From the NCBI RefSeq assembly GCF_020829495.1, contig NZ_JAIVFQ010000005.1, positions 62,001-126,000 of the forward strand: 64,000 nt of DNA, written 5' to 3'. Both the position numbers and the translations under genes were made by a program. The number at the start of each line of letters is the position of its first letter. Position 1 is the first letter of the stretch. Shown in pieces: positions 9,511 through 17,378 of this stretch. The notes beneath the pieces are model-generated. The model had not been told where the DNA came from and ran no database searches. It saw only the letters and a list, made by a program, of their open reading frames with translations. This DNA comes from Nostoc favosum CHAB5714 (GTDB lineage: Bacteria; Cyanobacteriota; Cyanobacteriia; Cyanobacteriales; Nostocaceae).

Positions 9511-9538
9511 CCCCGTCCATTTATGGCGGGGAGTGTCA
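9511..9538 (+). mobile_element. IS605-type right-end hairpin
   Basis: CCCCG and CGGGG arms plus CCAT/ATGG with a bulged T form the subterminal hairpin typical of IS200/IS605 right ends, followed by GTGTCAA. The loop-side ATG at 9523 is the first start codon in frame with the truncated ABC exporter. The same fold is seen in the 49-bp solo element at 13650. Confidence 0.65.
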
Positions 9539-11160
9539 AAGGCTTTATCCAAGGACAAGTGATTGAGAAGGTTGCCACTTTTGAAGATATTGCCCTGTTT
9601 GAAACACCCGATTTGCTCAACTTGGTGCAGTTGACCGAAAAGGGAGTACAACGACTTCCAGAGCTTTGTCTTAGGCTGGTGACGATGTTAGAGGGAATTT
9701 TTATCTTCATTCCAGCCATACTCCTTTCGGTGTCCCTTGCTTGGTGGGTACCACTAATTTTGTTTATCTGCGTTATCCCTGCTATGTATGTAGAAAGAAA
9801 ATACCGTAAGCAAGTTTGGAGAGTAGAAAAAACCCAAGCGAGTGTTCTTCGGGAAATGAACTTATATAAAACGGTTTTAACTGGGGAGACATACGCTAAA
9901 GAACTACGTTTGTTTAGCTTACAACCCTTACTTTTAGAACGTTGGCACGGACTTTACCGTACCATTTTTAAAGCAATGGAACAGATTCGCCGTCGGGGGA
10001 CAACGGCGGTTATTAGTTGGTCTTTACTCAGTGGCTCAGGCTTTGCATTAACTTATGTGTACGTAGTTCAGGGAGTGCTAGGTGGAACCCATACTTTAGG
10101 GGATTTAGCACTTTACACTGGGGTAATTTTAGAAGTGCGTCGAAGTTTGGATAATTTGATGTCTGGCGGGTCAGAGTTATATAATATTGCACTGGCAACA
10201 ACGCCCATTTTCCAGCTTTTAGAGTTAGAGCCGCAATTATCCCGTTCTCATTCAGAGTTGCAATCAAAGTCAGTCACAAAGGCATGGGGAGAAGTCAGGG
10301 AATCGGCTGTTAACAATGGGAACTTTGAAAGAAATGGCAAAAATTCATCTGCTCATCGGCAAGCTTTATCAGGTCTAAATGCAACTGAGTATGAAGCATC
10401 ACAGACAGGTCTTGATATCAAAAATCTGTCCTTTACCTATCCGAATAGCGATAGCGCAATCTTGAAAAACATCAACCTAACGATTCACCCCAACGAAATG
10501 ATTGTACTAGTGGGTGAGAATGGTGCTGGTAAGACCACATTAGCAAAGCTATTATGTCGCCTTTATGATCCTAGCCAAGGTGCGATTATTTGGAATGGGC
10601 GGGATTTACGCTCGCTCCCCTTAGAAGATTTGCGATCGCGGATTGACGTAGTTATGCAAGATTACGCTCGCTTTCCGACTACTGTACGAGAAAATGTTGC
10701 CTTTGGGAATTTACCGAAAATGCAGGATGATGACGCTATTACAGAAGCGATCGCTGAGGCTGGTTTGGCTAGAGTAATTGAGAAGCTAGATCAAGGCTTG
10801 GAAACCCTCTTAGGCAAACAGCTAGAAGGCGGTATTGATCTATCAGGGGGACAATGGCAGAGATTAGCGATTGCTCGTGCTTTATTGCGACTGTCTCCAG
10901 CCGAACTACTCATACTTGACGAGCCAACAGCGAACCTTGATCCGAAAACAGAACATGAGATTTACAACATTTTGCGTACTCTGGCGAGGGGAAGAATAGC
11001 CGTTGTAGTTAGCCATCGCCTCGCCTTGGCAAAACTAGCAGACCGAGTAGTAGTACTAGAACACGGTCAAATTATCGAGGTAGGCACTCATGACGAACTC
11101 ATAGCATTAGGCGGACAGTATCACTTAATGTTTACTCGTCAAGCTAGTAGTTATAACTGA
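9523..11160 (+). CDS. ABC exporter (permease-ATPase), N-terminus truncated by IS
   Basis: This is a half-transporter of the ABC-B type: membrane domain (about residues 1-235), linker, and nucleotide-binding domain (about 295-540). It has Walker A GENGAGKTT, Q-loop VVMQDYARFP, signature LSGGQWQRLAIARALL, Walker B LLILDEPTANLD and switch His in VVVSHRLALAKLADR. It has 545 residues; the family usually has about 590-620. The missing part is the first transmembrane helices. The first codons (MAGSV) come from the right-end hairpin of the upstream IS element, and host sequence resumes at about KGFIQGQVIEKV. It may still be translated from the hairpin ATG, but a transporter without its first helices is probably not functional. 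The substrate is unknown. Confidence 0.8.
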   Translation: MAGSVKGFIQGQVIEKVATFEDIALFETPDLLNLVQLTEKGVQRLPELCLRLVTMLEGIFIFIPAILLSVSLAWWVPLILFICVIPAMYVERKYRKQVWRVEKTQASVLREMNLYKTVLTGETYAKELRLFSLQPLLLERWHGLYRTIFKAMEQIRRRGTTAVISWSLLSGSGFALTYVYVVQGVLGGTHTLGDLALYTGVILEVRRSLDNLMSGGSELYNIALATTPIFQLLELEPQLSRSHSELQSKSVTKAWGEVRESAVNNGNFERNGKNSSAHRQALSGLNATEYEASQTGLDIKNLSFTYPNSDSAILKNINLTIHPNEMIVLVGENGAGKTTLAKLLCRLYDPSQGAIIWNGRDLRSLPLEDLRSRIDVVMQDYARFPTTVRENVAFGNLPKMQDDDAITEAIAEAGLARVIEKLDQGLETLLGKQLEGGIDLSGGQWQRLAIARALLRLSPAELLILDEPTANLDPKTEHEIYNILRTLARGRIAVVVSHRLALAKLADRVVVLEHGQIIEVGTHDELIALGGQYHLMFTRQASSYN

Positions 11161-11182
11161 GTCGAGAATGGGGACTTGTACT

Positions 11183-11212
11183 GAGCGTTCGCGTAGCGTC
11201 TCGTAGAGAAGC
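11183..11212. repeat. Dispersed repeat (GCGTAGCGTCTCGTAGAGAAG type)
   Basis: A short palindromic repeat common in Nostoc-type genomes. A related copy (GCGTAGCGTCTCGGACAGAAG) lies at 42387. Noncoding here. Confidence 0.6.
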
Positions 11213-11442
11213 CGAAGTAGTGGGGAGTGGGCATTGGCGTCAACTTAAGCTCAAACGCTTGTCCCACATACGCATTACCCCTCCCCTTACCAAGGGGAGG
11301 GGCGGTTTTGGCTTTAGACAAAACCGGGGTGGGGTAATGCGGATCGTAATGGTAAGTGAATGAACTCAATATTATGTCTTGACAAGGGTTTCACGTTAAG
11401 TTGACACCTATGGGGAGTGAGGGGCAGGGGGAAATATTATTG

Positions 11443-11673
11443 CTTCGACCTCTGAACTCGCAACTTCGACCTCTGAACTCGCAACTTCAACCTCTGAACT
11501 CGCAACTTCAACCTCTGAACTCGCAACTTCAACCTTTGAACTCGGAACTTCGAGATTGAAACTCGGAACTTCGACCTTTGAACTCGGAACTTCGACCTTT
11601 GAACTCGGAACTTCGACCTTTGAACTCGGAACTTCGAGATTGAAACTCGGAACTTCGAGATTGAAACTCGGAA
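11443..11673. repeat. 21-bp tandem array, 11 copies (family 1)
   Basis: Eleven consecutive 21-bp units fill 231 bp. Variant types are CTTCGACCTCTGAACTCGCA+A, CTTCGACCTTTGAACTCGGA+A and CTTCGAGATTGAAACTCGGA+A, each ending in a final A. The period is three times seven. Both strands are open in one frame; the minus strand reads SSEFQSR/SSEFKGR heptapeptides, but the 68-residue reading frame there looks incidental. The rest of the 650-bp gap between the ABC gene and bciB holds a GC-rich hairpin (about 11278-11300) and CCAATGC repeats, with no gene recognised. Confidence 0.9.
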
Positions 11674-11760
11674 TTTGGCGTTACTGAGTGGAAATATGAA
11701 TTTGTAAGTAGCACTTTTTTATTCAAATTCAGCAACTTGGGTTATTTAGTTATTGTTCCC

Positions 11761-11812
11761 CATGCCCAATGCCCAATGCCCCATGCCCAATGCCCAATGC
11801 CCAATGCCCAAT
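11761..11812. repeat. CCAATGC heptanucleotide repeat
   Basis: About seven heptamers (CCCAATG/CCCCATG) run up to the 3' end of bciB, the last ones abutting its stop codon at 11815. Confidence 0.85.
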
Positions 11813-11814
11813 TT

Positions 11815-13008
11815 TTATTCTGGTAACTGATATTGCCCAACAATACGCTTGGCAAACTCTGGAACGTGCGCTTCTAATTTCTCAGGATGATTTCGCTTTA
11901 CATACAAATAATTCCGAGTAAAGTGAGAATCAATGGAAAACCGCGCATATTCTAAACCCTTGGGGCCGATTTTTTCGATCACCACACCCATCAGTTTTGC
12001 TGCCCACATCGGCAGGGTAACGCCTTTATCGTAAGCGGGAATACTTTGCTGTACAGCTTCCTTCCGGTTGCCTTTAGACGTTACTGGTTGGGTGTCTAAC
12101 TGGTCTTTCACTAAATCCAGCATTTCCTTACCAGTGTCATTTCTAACTACAATCCACTGCCAGCCGAAGGGTGCGCCCATGTAACCAACAACTAAATCGG
12201 CTAGGGAGTTGACGTAATCAAAGCAACTCATACAGGATGGGGCAAAGACATCTTTGAGTTGGTTTGTCTTCAAGCCAAAGAAAGGTACTGTTTCTGTTGA
12301 GCCATCCTCATGTTTGAAGTGAACCCGGAAGTCTTGCATGAACTCGTAATGCACAACTGTCTCAGGCGATCGGCTGGTGGTTTCTAAGAATTTTTGCAGT
12401 CCAGCGCGGTTAACATTATCTACGCAGGGCGTACCCAAAACATACAGCTTTTCTAAACCAAGTTGTTTTTCTACGGCTCGTAGCGCCTGGATTTGGCAAC
12501 CAACACCAATCACTAATAGCCGTTTCATCCCCGATTTTTCTATCTGTTCCAACACGGAAAGGTTCGGAGAAAGAGTTGGTTTATTTACCCGCGCTGCTAG
12601 TATTTCTTCTGGGGTACGGGCGATGACGGGCATGGGTTGAAAGCGGTCTTCCTTGGTATTTTGCACACAGACGACACCTTCAACTATGCCGCGATTGAGC
12701 ATTTCAATGGCAATGCTGCTAACAATACCCGTCCATTGTGCGCCTTCGATGGGCTGTTGTTTCCGCGCTGCCATCATGTCTTGGTGAACACCAAAGTAGA
12801 GTTCATCAGGGTTGTCGAGATGGCGCGATCGCGTGTGCGTTTCTTCTTCAAGTTCGCCTATCTGCTGATTAATAAAAGCGCAGGCTTCCTTGACATAGTG
12901 AATATAGTATGTGTCGCATAGTCCGCACTCGCTACAAAGTTCTTTAGCAGGGCGGCGGCTGGTAGATTTTAAGGCTCTGGCTTTTTTGTGAGGAGAAACT
13001 GAGGTCAT
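11815..13008 (-). CDS. bciB: Ferredoxin-dependent divinyl chlorophyllide 8-vinyl reductase (BciB type)
   Basis: BciB reduces the 8-vinyl group of divinyl (proto)chlorophyllide a in chlorophyll synthesis, using ferredoxin. It belongs to the F420-hydrogenase beta-subunit (FrhB) family. At 397 residues it matches the size of the cyanobacterial enzyme (Slr1923 type). The N-terminus has a Cys cluster C25, C28, C31 (CSECGLC), and further Cys occur in GVGCQIQALRAVEKQLG, GTPCVDN and PSCMSCFDYVN, consistent with two Fe-S clusters and FAD. The ATG at 13008 is the only sensible start. A direct duplicate of its first roughly 55 codons and upstream region lies about 606 bp away (13449-13614). The plant relative HCAR reduces 7-hydroxymethyl chlorophyll, so the assignment rests on phylogenetic habit. 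Confidence 0.85.
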   Translation of the reverse strand: MTSVSPHKKARALKSTSRRPAKELCSECGLCDTYYIHYVKEACAFINQQIGELEEETHTRSRHLDNPDELYFGVHQDMMAARKQQPIEGAQWTGIVSSIAIEMLNRGIVEGVVCVQNTKEDRFQPMPVIARTPEEILAARVNKPTLSPNLSVLEQIEKSGMKRLLVIGVGCQIQALRAVEKQLGLEKLYVLGTPCVDNVNRAGLQKFLETTSRSPETVVHYEFMQDFRVHFKHEDGSTETVPFFGLKTNQLKDVFAPSCMSCFDYVNSLADLVVGYMGAPFGWQWIVVRNDTGKEMLDLVKDQLDTQPVTSKGNRKEAVQQSIPAYDKGVTLPMWAAKLMGVVIEKIGPKGLEYARFSIDSHFTRNYLYVKRNHPEKLEAHVPEFAKRIVGQYQLPE

Positions 13009-13062
13009 ATAAATTTTTTGTTTTATCCAGGAATCGCTTTTATTACAATACCTTCACTCGCT

Positions 13063-13130
13063 ATGAACTTAACGATAGAGATTGAACAAGAAGAGGATGG
13101 ACACAATAAGCAGAAGTGATTGGTTCTCCT
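13063..13130 (+). pseudogene. HicB-like relic, copy 1
   Basis: ATG then NLTIEIEQEEDG, the start of a HicB-like antitoxin, is followed by a one-base frameshift and divergence after about 65 bases. It shares the frameshift with copy 2 at 13718, so the damage came before the duplication. Confidence 0.6.
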
Positions 13131-13190
13131 GGGTCAAGATCATTAGTTGAGCAAGCTATAATTTGCTTAGATTAAAGGTGATGTATCCTT

Positions 13191-13391
13191 ATGCTGACGC
13201 TTGAGCAAATTGAGTCCGCGATTCTCCAACTGTCACCTAACGAGTATCAGAAGCTCCTTGAATGGTTTGCTGATTTAGACTATCAACGGTGGGATGAACA
13301 ATTAGAGAAAGACATTGCTGATGGCAAACTGGAAGCTTTTGCACAAGAGGCGATCGCTGAGTTTGAGACAGGGAACTGTCGAGCAATTTGA
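13191..13391 (+). CDS. Small conserved protein, antitoxin-like
   Basis: This 66-residue acidic, helical protein begins MLTLEQIESAILQLSPNEY and continues with LLEWFADLDYQRWDEQLEKD. Proteins of this kind are common in cyanobacteria next to RelE/ParE-type toxin genes and are presumed antitoxins. Here no toxin gene follows: the next 60 bases are noncoding and then the bciB duplicate begins, so it is probably an orphan. A TATAAT box lies at 13157, 29 bases before the ATG. It sits between the two copies of the bciB/hicB-like block. The function is inferred from resemblance only. Confidence 0.6.
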   Translation: MLTLEQIESAILQLSPNEYQKLLEWFADLDYQRWDEQLEKDIADGKLEAFAQEAIAEFETGNCRAI

Positions 13392-13448
13392 TGCATTACA
13401 CAACTCATCGATTATAAATAAGGATGAAAATGCGATCGCCTATGCATT

Positions 13449-13614
13449 TTTTATTCAAGTTCGCCTATTTGATAAAAGCGCAGGCTTGCTTGACATAATG
13501 AATATAGTATGTATAGCACAGTCAGCGATCGCTACAGAGTTCTTTAGCAGGGCGGCGGCTGGTAGGTTTGAGGGCTTTAGCTTTTTTGTGCTTGTTAGAA
13601 TCAACTGAGGTGAT
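13449..13614 (-). pseudogene. Duplicated, broken 5' end of bciB
   Basis: This is a direct copy of the first part of bciB. The minus strand reads ITSVDSNKHKKAKALKPTSR, matching the bciB N-terminus MTSVSPHKKARALKSTSR. The start ATG has become ATC (13612-13614) and the copy carries indels before stopping near 13449. It cannot encode a reductase. Together with the hicB-like relic downstream it marks a roughly 270-bp direct duplication. Confidence 0.8.
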
Positions 13615-13649
13615 ATAAATTTTTTGTTTTATCCAGGAATCGCTTTTAT

Positions 13650-13698
13650 CAAGATTCGCGGAAAACCCCATCCGCCTATGCGGTGGGGAGGATGTCAA
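13650..13698 (+). mobile_element. 49-bp solo IS605-type end, with empty site known
   Basis: A 49-bp sequence is present in duplicate copy 2 but absent from copy 1. It sits between TTAT and TACA, which are adjacent in copy 1 (near 13043). It contains the hairpin CCCCA-T-CCGC / GCGG-TGGGG with a bulged T and ends in GGATGTCAA, the same architecture as the right end at 9511-9538. It codes for nothing and resembles a palindrome mobilised in trans. Confidence 0.7.
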
Positions 13699-13717
13699 TA
13701 CAATACCTTCACTCGCT

Positions 13718-13842
13718 ATGAACTTCACGATCGAGATTGAACAAGAAGAGGATGGACGCAATAAGCAGAAGTGATTGATTTTCCTGGTGTACTGGCTTAC
13801 GGGCAGACACGAGAAGAAGCAGTTGCTATAGTTCAAGTCTAA
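13718..13842 (+). pseudogene. HicB-like relic, copy 2 (frameshifted)
   Basis: Frame one reads MNFTIEIEQEEDGR; after a one-base deletion at about 13757 the next frame reads IDFPGVLAYGQTREEAVAIV and stops at 13842. Together these make a HicB-like antitoxin core (a partial RNase H-like fold), about 40 residues long and lacking the C-terminal DNA-binding part. No hicA is adjacent. The same frameshift is present in copy 1. Confidence 0.7.
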
Positions 13843-13949
13843 CCATTATCTTAAGGCAGTGTTCGCTCACTCTGAAAAATTACTTACGTGTAATCAATCC
13901 GAGTTAAACTAATTATTACCTAGATCCAAGAGATGAAAGAATAGTTTTT

Positions 13950-14672
13950 ATGACAATTGCGACAAAGATATCGGTAGCTATTGCTGGAGCAGCACTAGTA
14001 ACACTTTCGACATTTGATGTAGTACAAGCACAAACCGTAATATTAGAATCGGCATCGCTTGGTTCTACTGGAGTATTTGGAGGATTTGCTGTTAACGCAG
14101 ATAACTTCTTAGGCTGGAGGTTTCAAGTAGATAGCACGCTTCAAGTTACAGAGATTGGGGGACACTTTTTTACATTTACAGAGCCTAATTTTGGCAACGG
14201 TAGTATTTTTGGAGCTATTGTTCCGTTAAATACCTCTAATGCACTCCCAAAAGGAACTCCATTTTTACTAGAAGAGGTTTTAAGTGCAATCACATTTAAT
14301 CCGGGTTTTCCCAGTATAGATGTAGCTGTTCCACTGTCTGTGAGGCTGGCACAAGGCAATTATGCTCTTGTCTTTGGTAGCGGTCTATTTGGCGCATCTG
14401 GTCTAGGTGCGATGCCATTTAGTAATCCTGAGTTACCTGGAACAACTTTTGATTCTTACTTTTCATGGAATGGTACTGGTTGGGAAAATAACGGTACTTC
14501 TAATGCCGGCGTTTCTGGCATTCGATTTTTTCTCAAAGGTCAGTTAGTTACTCACACCAATATTCCCGAACCTTCTTCCATATTCGGGATGCTTTTACTG
14601 AGTACCTTATGCACATTTTCAGTCCTTAGGTTTAGACACAAAGCTGATAACACTGCTATCAGCATCAAGTAG
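13950..14672 (+). CDS. PEP-CTERM secreted protein
   Basis: This 240-residue exported protein has an N-terminal signal peptide (about 1-27, cleavage near VVQAQ). The C-terminus carries a PEP-CTERM signal: IPEPSSIFG, a hydrophobic helix (MLLLSTLCTFSVL), then Arg/His/Lys (RFRHKADN). Such proteins are processed by an exosortase and linked to the surface or extracellular matrix. The central region (GWRFQVDSTLQVTEIGGHFF) resembles the DUF4082-like beta domains of other PEP-CTERM proteins, but I cannot assign a ligand. No exosortase gene is in the window. A second PEP-CTERM protein is at 17379. Confidence 0.8.
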   Translation: MTIATKISVAIAGAALVTLSTFDVVQAQTVILESASLGSTGVFGGFAVNADNFLGWRFQVDSTLQVTEIGGHFFTFTEPNFGNGSIFGAIVPLNTSNALPKGTPFLLEEVLSAITFNPGFPSIDVAVPLSVRLAQGNYALVFGSGLFGASGLGAMPFSNPELPGTTFDSYFSWNGTGWENNGTSNAGVSGIRFFLKGQLVTHTNIPEPSSIFGMLLLSTLCTFSVLRFRHKADNTAISIK

Positions 14673-14747
14673 TAAGCTGATTGTCATTCATTTTTCCAGG
14701 ATGATTCGCTTGTAGTAATGGCTTCAACCCTGGTTTTATTTTTATAC

Positions 14748-14780
14748 AGCAGAATTCAGGAGTCAGAATTCAGAACTAAA
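14748..14780. repeat. GAATTCAGGAGTCAGA repeat
   Basis: A dispersed GAATTCAGGAGTCAGAATTC unit. Related copies flank 33439-33684, where one supplies the 3' end of a coding sequence. The rest of 14673-14923 shows no gene. Confidence 0.7.
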
Positions 14781-14923
14781 ACACGCTTTATAGCTGGCTT
14801 TGAGACGAATCGTTGTGTACTTCACCAACTTGAAATCTGCTGTAGCTTTTTTGGTTAGATGCGATCGCATGAAATAATCTTGTAATGCAAAGTGCGAGAC
14901 TAGCTCCCCGATTTATTTAATAA

Positions 14924-15332
14924 GTCGTCGCCAGTAGCAGCAGAGACGGTATTATCAAACTTTGGAACCTGCACACTGGGGAATTACTACAAACTCTCTC
15001 TGGGTGTAGTCCTGTTGCTTTCAGTCCTGATGGCAAGACGCTGGTAAGTGGCGATAATGGCGGAAGCATCAAGATTTGGAGTCAAATGCAAAGCTTTGAT
15101 AAGTTTACTCTCGACTCTGTGCTATCTGGGGAATGGTGGGAAGTCTTGGGTGTAAATCAGAGGTATCATCCCAAAGATGTCAAACTTGCTTACCTTCGAT
15201 TAGCAAGATTGTATCCATCCTGATGTCAATAGTTCTGCCGTCGTAGTAGATATCGCAAAAACCTCTATGCAAGCAATTAATCAAGCTTATAAAGAATTCC
15301 AGGAGCAGTTAAACGCTCACAAATGTCAGTAG
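14924..15332 (+). pseudogene. WD40-DnaJ domain protein remnant
   Basis: The plus strand reads SSSRDGIIKLWNLHTGELLQ and then VAFSPDGKTLVSGDNGGSIK-IW, two partial WD40 blades, followed by a J-domain: WWEVLGVNQRYHPKDVKLAY, LRLARLY. One extra base at about 15212 breaks the frame inside the HPD motif; the next frame continues HPDVNSS and MQAINQAYKEFQEQLNAHKC before a TAG at 15330. The N-terminal blades are absent. Intact WD40-repeat proteins ending in a J-domain occur in Nostoc-type cyanobacteria and would recruit an Hsp70 to a beta-propeller scaffold. This copy is dead. The following 15333-15810 is AT-rich with no gene recognised. Confidence 0.8.
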
Positions 15333-15810
15333 GGTAAAATATATAACTCTTCAGAAGTATTGACATCTTGACTTTTTCAAGCATTTATCTTGCATATTTT
15401 GACAAAACGTTATAAATTATTAGAATATAGGGGAATAATCTGACTTCTTAGTGTCAAAAACTAATCCTGCTCAAGTAAATATACTGCAACCAGTTTTAAC
15501 TTCATGCAAATCCTAAACAGCACTGAAGATATGTTTTTATTTGGTAAAGCAAAGATTCTGTACATGAAACGGAACAATAAATAATCTAAAAATATATCTT
15601 GTGTGACTGTTTTTAAAATCATGTTACTGCTTGCGGTGAGGAACAACAACTATAATTCACCAAAAGAGTAATCCATTATAAGCAAATTAACTAGTAATAA
15701 AGCTGCATTTTCAGCAGATTTATTTGTTCTTAGTTGATTAATTTTTCTCAAAATTATATTTGCTATTCAAAGAATCGTTTTTGTTATGCTGAGAATGGCA
15801 AAAATAATAA

Positions 15811-17313
15811 ATGAAGACGCATCTACCACAAATTCACAATCCAAATGGAGCTATTCTGGCGATGCACGTAAACGAATTGGAAACTACTGAAAATTTAAAA
15901 GAAGTCGAAGAAGCGTGGCGAACACTAGAAAAATCAATTCTCTATTATCAGGGTCGCCCCGTTGGGACGGTAGCCGCTTATGATGCATCTGTAGAGGCTC
16001 TCAATTATGACCAGTGCTTTGTTCGGGATTTTGTCTCTTCAGCTCTAATTTTTCTAATCAAAGGTAGAACAGATATTGTTCGCAATTTCTTAGAAGAAAC
16101 CTTAAAGTTACAGCCTAAAGAAAGGGCATTAGATGCCTATAAGCCTGGACGAGGATTAATCCCAGCTAGCTTTAAAGTTGTATCAGACAATGGGCAAGAA
16201 TATTTAGAGGCTGATTTTGGTGAACATGCGATCGCTAGAGTTACACCCGTAGATTCTTGCCTATGGTGGATTATTTTGTTGCGTGCTTATGTAGTCGCCA
16301 CAAAAGATTTTTCTCTAGCCTATCAACCTGAATTCCAAAATGGTATCAGGTTAATCATGGAAATCTGCTTGGCGAATCGTTTTGATATGTACCCAACGCT
16401 GTTGGTTCCAGATGGTGCTTGTATGATTGACCGTCGTATGGGCATTTATGGGCATCCTCTAGAACTACAAGTTCTCTTTTACACAGCATTGCGTGCATCT
16501 CGGGAACTGCTAATTTGCCAAGGGAATTCCGATATTGTTGCAGCCATTGATAACCGATTGCCTCTTTTATGCGCTCATATTCGCCAGCATTATTGGATAG
16601 ATATTAATCGCCTGAATGCAATTTATCGCTTCAAAAGTGAAGAATATGGCAAGGGTGCTATTAATCTGTTCAACATATATGTAGATTCTGTTCCTTATTA
16701 TGAATTAGATAAGTGGCTGCCAAAAAAAGGTGGTTATCTAGCAGGTAATGTCGGGCCGTCGCAGCTAGATACTCGCTTCTTTTCACTCGGAAACTTAATG
16801 GCAATCATTTCAGACTTAGCCACCGAAGAACAGTCACAAGCGATTATGACTCTCATTGAGGATCGATGGGATGATTTGGTGGGAGATATGCCAATGAAAA
16901 TTTGTTTCCCAGCTTTAGAACATGAAGAATACAGAATTGTAACTGGATGTGACCCCAAAAATATCCCCTGGTCGTATCATAATGCTGGTAGTTGGCCAGT
17001 TTTAATGTGGATGTTAGCGGCGGCGGCGGTGAAAACTAACAGAACAAGTCTTGCACAAAAGGCTATTGAAACTGCCCAAGGACGCCTCAGTACAGATGAA
17101 TGGCCAGAATATTACGACGGTAAGAAAGGGCGACTAATTGGCAAACAAGCTCGGAAATATCAAACTTGGACAATTACTGGGTTCTTATTGGCAAAAGAAC
17201 TGATGGCAAACCCCACTTATTTACCATTAATCAGCTTTGGTAAATTACCAGCAGAACAGGTTTCTAGAGCATGTGAATTTGAAATCGCTAGTGTAGACCC
17301 ATATATGTCTTGA
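15811..17313 (+). CDS. Alkaline/neutral invertase (GH100)
   Basis: This cytosolic enzyme hydrolyses sucrose to glucose and fructose. The 500-residue sequence fits glycoside hydrolase family 100: [35 protein letters not shown] (with the catalytic-region Asp), [16 protein letters not shown]-type motifs and the C-terminal [20 protein letters not shown]. The second Met (at about residue 18, AMHVNEL) could also be the start; I keep the upstream ATG at 15811. In filamentous cyanobacteria two such enzymes (InvA, InvB) exist; the sequence alone does not tell me which this is. It is monocistronic and followed immediately by a strong terminator. Confidence 0.9.
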   Translation: MKTHLPQIHNPNGAILAMHVNELETTENLKEVEEAWRTLEKSILYYQGRPVGTVAAYDASVEALNYDQCFVRDFVSSALIFLIKGRTDIVRNFLEETLKLQPKERALDAYKPGRGLIPASFKVVSDNGQEYLEADFGEHAIARVTPVDSCLWWIILLRAYVVATKDFSLAYQPEFQNGIRLIMEICLANRFDMYPTLLVPDGACMIDRRMGIYGHPLELQVLFYTALRASRELLICQGNSDIVAAIDNRLPLLCAHIRQHYWIDINRLNAIYRFKSEEYGKGAINLFNIYVDSVPYYELDKWLPKKGGYLAGNVGPSQLDTRFFSLGNLMAIISDLATEEQSQAIMTLIEDRWDDLVGDMPMKICFPALEHEEYRIVTGCDPKNIPWSYHNAGSWPVLMWMLAAAAVKTNRTSLAQKAIETAQGRLSTDEWPEYYDGKKGRLIGKQARKYQTWTITGFLLAKELMANPTYLPLISFGKLPAEQVSRACEFEIASVDPYMS

Positions 17314-17317
17314 TAGC

Positions 17318-17358
17318 AAAAAATGCTGTGTCTTGCAATGGCAGACACAGCATTTTTC
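17318..17358 (+). terminator. Rho-independent terminator of the invertase gene
   Basis: AAAAATGCTGTGTCT pairs with AGACACAGCATTTTT around a short TGCAATGGC loop, five bases after the stop codon. The arm ends in a T-run, so it can work on both strands and may also serve the convergent PEP-CTERM gene. Confidence 0.9.
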
Positions 17359-17378
17359 AAAATAGGGTAAGGAAAAAT

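Noticed and set aside
11443-11673. 21-bp array as a CRISPR array
   Set aside because: The units are directly adjacent, without unique spacers, and no cas genes are in the window. The same holds for 45823-46086.
15461-15649. 62-residue minus-strand frame
   Set aside because: It lies in AT-rich noncoding sequence, with no ribosome-binding site and no recognisable composition or motif.
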